From assembly GCA_035653595.1 (NCBI GenBank), contig DASRBO010000006.1, forward strand, positions 1 to 5,357: a stretch of 5,357 bases of DNA, read 5' to 3'. The notes below the pieces were generated by a model that was given only the letters and a program-made list of their open reading frames with translations, made no database searches and was not told the DNA's origin. The DNA is from DASRBO01 sp035653595 (GTDB lineage Bacteria > Actinomycetota > Acidimicrobiia > Acidimicrobiales > JAJPHE01). How positions within the stretch are numbered: the first letter of the stretch is position 1; the number at the start of each line of letters is the position of its first letter. This document shows, piece after piece, positions 5,304 to 5,357 of the stretch. Both the position numbers and the translations under genes were made by a program.

Positions 5304-5357
5304 ATGCAGGTGCAGCGCGTGATGATGCCGGTGACCGGTCTGGTGTCGTGGACGGTG
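5304..5357 (+). CDS. N-terminus of a tyrosine site-specific recombinase (cut by window edge)
   Basis: Only 18 codons are visible, MQVQRVMMPVTGLVSWTV. The pattern VQRVxMPVTGxxSWTV resembles, from memory, the start of actinobacterial phage-integrase-family tyrosine recombinases of the kind found in transposons and integrated elements, where an N-terminal SAM-like DNA-binding domain follows. The start is well supported: GGAGGT at 5290-5295 lies 8 bases before the ATG. Every codon but two ends in G or C. Another ATG at 5280 is in frame but lacks a ribosome binding site. The catalytic Arg and Tyr would lie beyond the window, so the family call rests on a short match and could be wrong. Confidence 0.55.
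   Translation, partial: MQVQRVMMPVTGLVSWTV

Noticed and set aside
5227..5357. Minus-strand frame open from the right edge (TVHDTRPVTGIITRC...)
   Set aside because: It has GC-ended codons but no recognised motif. The plus strand has an ideal Shine-Dalgarno site, a well-placed ATG and a familiar N-terminal pattern.

Overview
The window is very GC-rich and its reading frames end their codons mostly in G or C. Two short genes start on -10-like boxes with almost no leader, and the recombinase belongs to a style common in Actinobacteria. Together these suggest an actinobacterial chromosome or a large actinobacterial mobile region. No ribosomal or housekeeping gene is present, so the genus cannot be named. 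The region reads as accessory DNA: two site-specific recombinases of different chemistry, two toxin-antitoxin-type gene pairs, and long stretches without convincing genes.

Layout. Positions 1-283 hold no confident gene. Two unrecognised small genes then diverge from about 601-744: one on the minus strand (284-601) and one on the plus strand (744-1079). Convergent with the second is a VapBC module on the minus strand, with antitoxin 1446-1664 and toxin 1106-1453 overlapping by 8 bases. Its start region carries two direct copies of a 10-base word around a -10-like box. About 630 bases (1686-2313) follow with at most one doubtful small gene.

The centre is a plus-strand cluster of three frames joined by two ATGA overlaps: two tiny genes (2314-2445 and 2442-2621) and a large serine recombinase (2618-4321). 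The recombinase frame is interrupted by one in-frame TGA at 3818-3820, where a TGG tryptophan codon is expected. It therefore yields a 400-residue product with catalytic, recombinase and zinc-ribbon parts but no C-terminal coiled-coil tail, and is best treated as a probable pseudogene. Its original end converges on a minus-strand gene pair (4352-4771 and 4768-4965) with the layout of a toxin-antitoxin operon but with unrecognised proteins. An inverted repeat contains both facing stop codons. At the right edge, after a promoter-like stretch and an ideal Shine-Dalgarno site, a plus-strand frame begins at 5304 whose 18 visible residues resemble the start of actinobacterial tyrosine recombinases.

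How the parts relate (inference): the serine recombinase and its two coupled micro-genes look like the mobility module of an integrated element that has since been damaged. The toxin-antitoxin pairs are typical cargo or stabilisers of such regions, and the tyrosine recombinase may mark a neighbouring element. The least understood parts are the two micro-genes upstream of the recombinase and the 4352-4965 gene pair.
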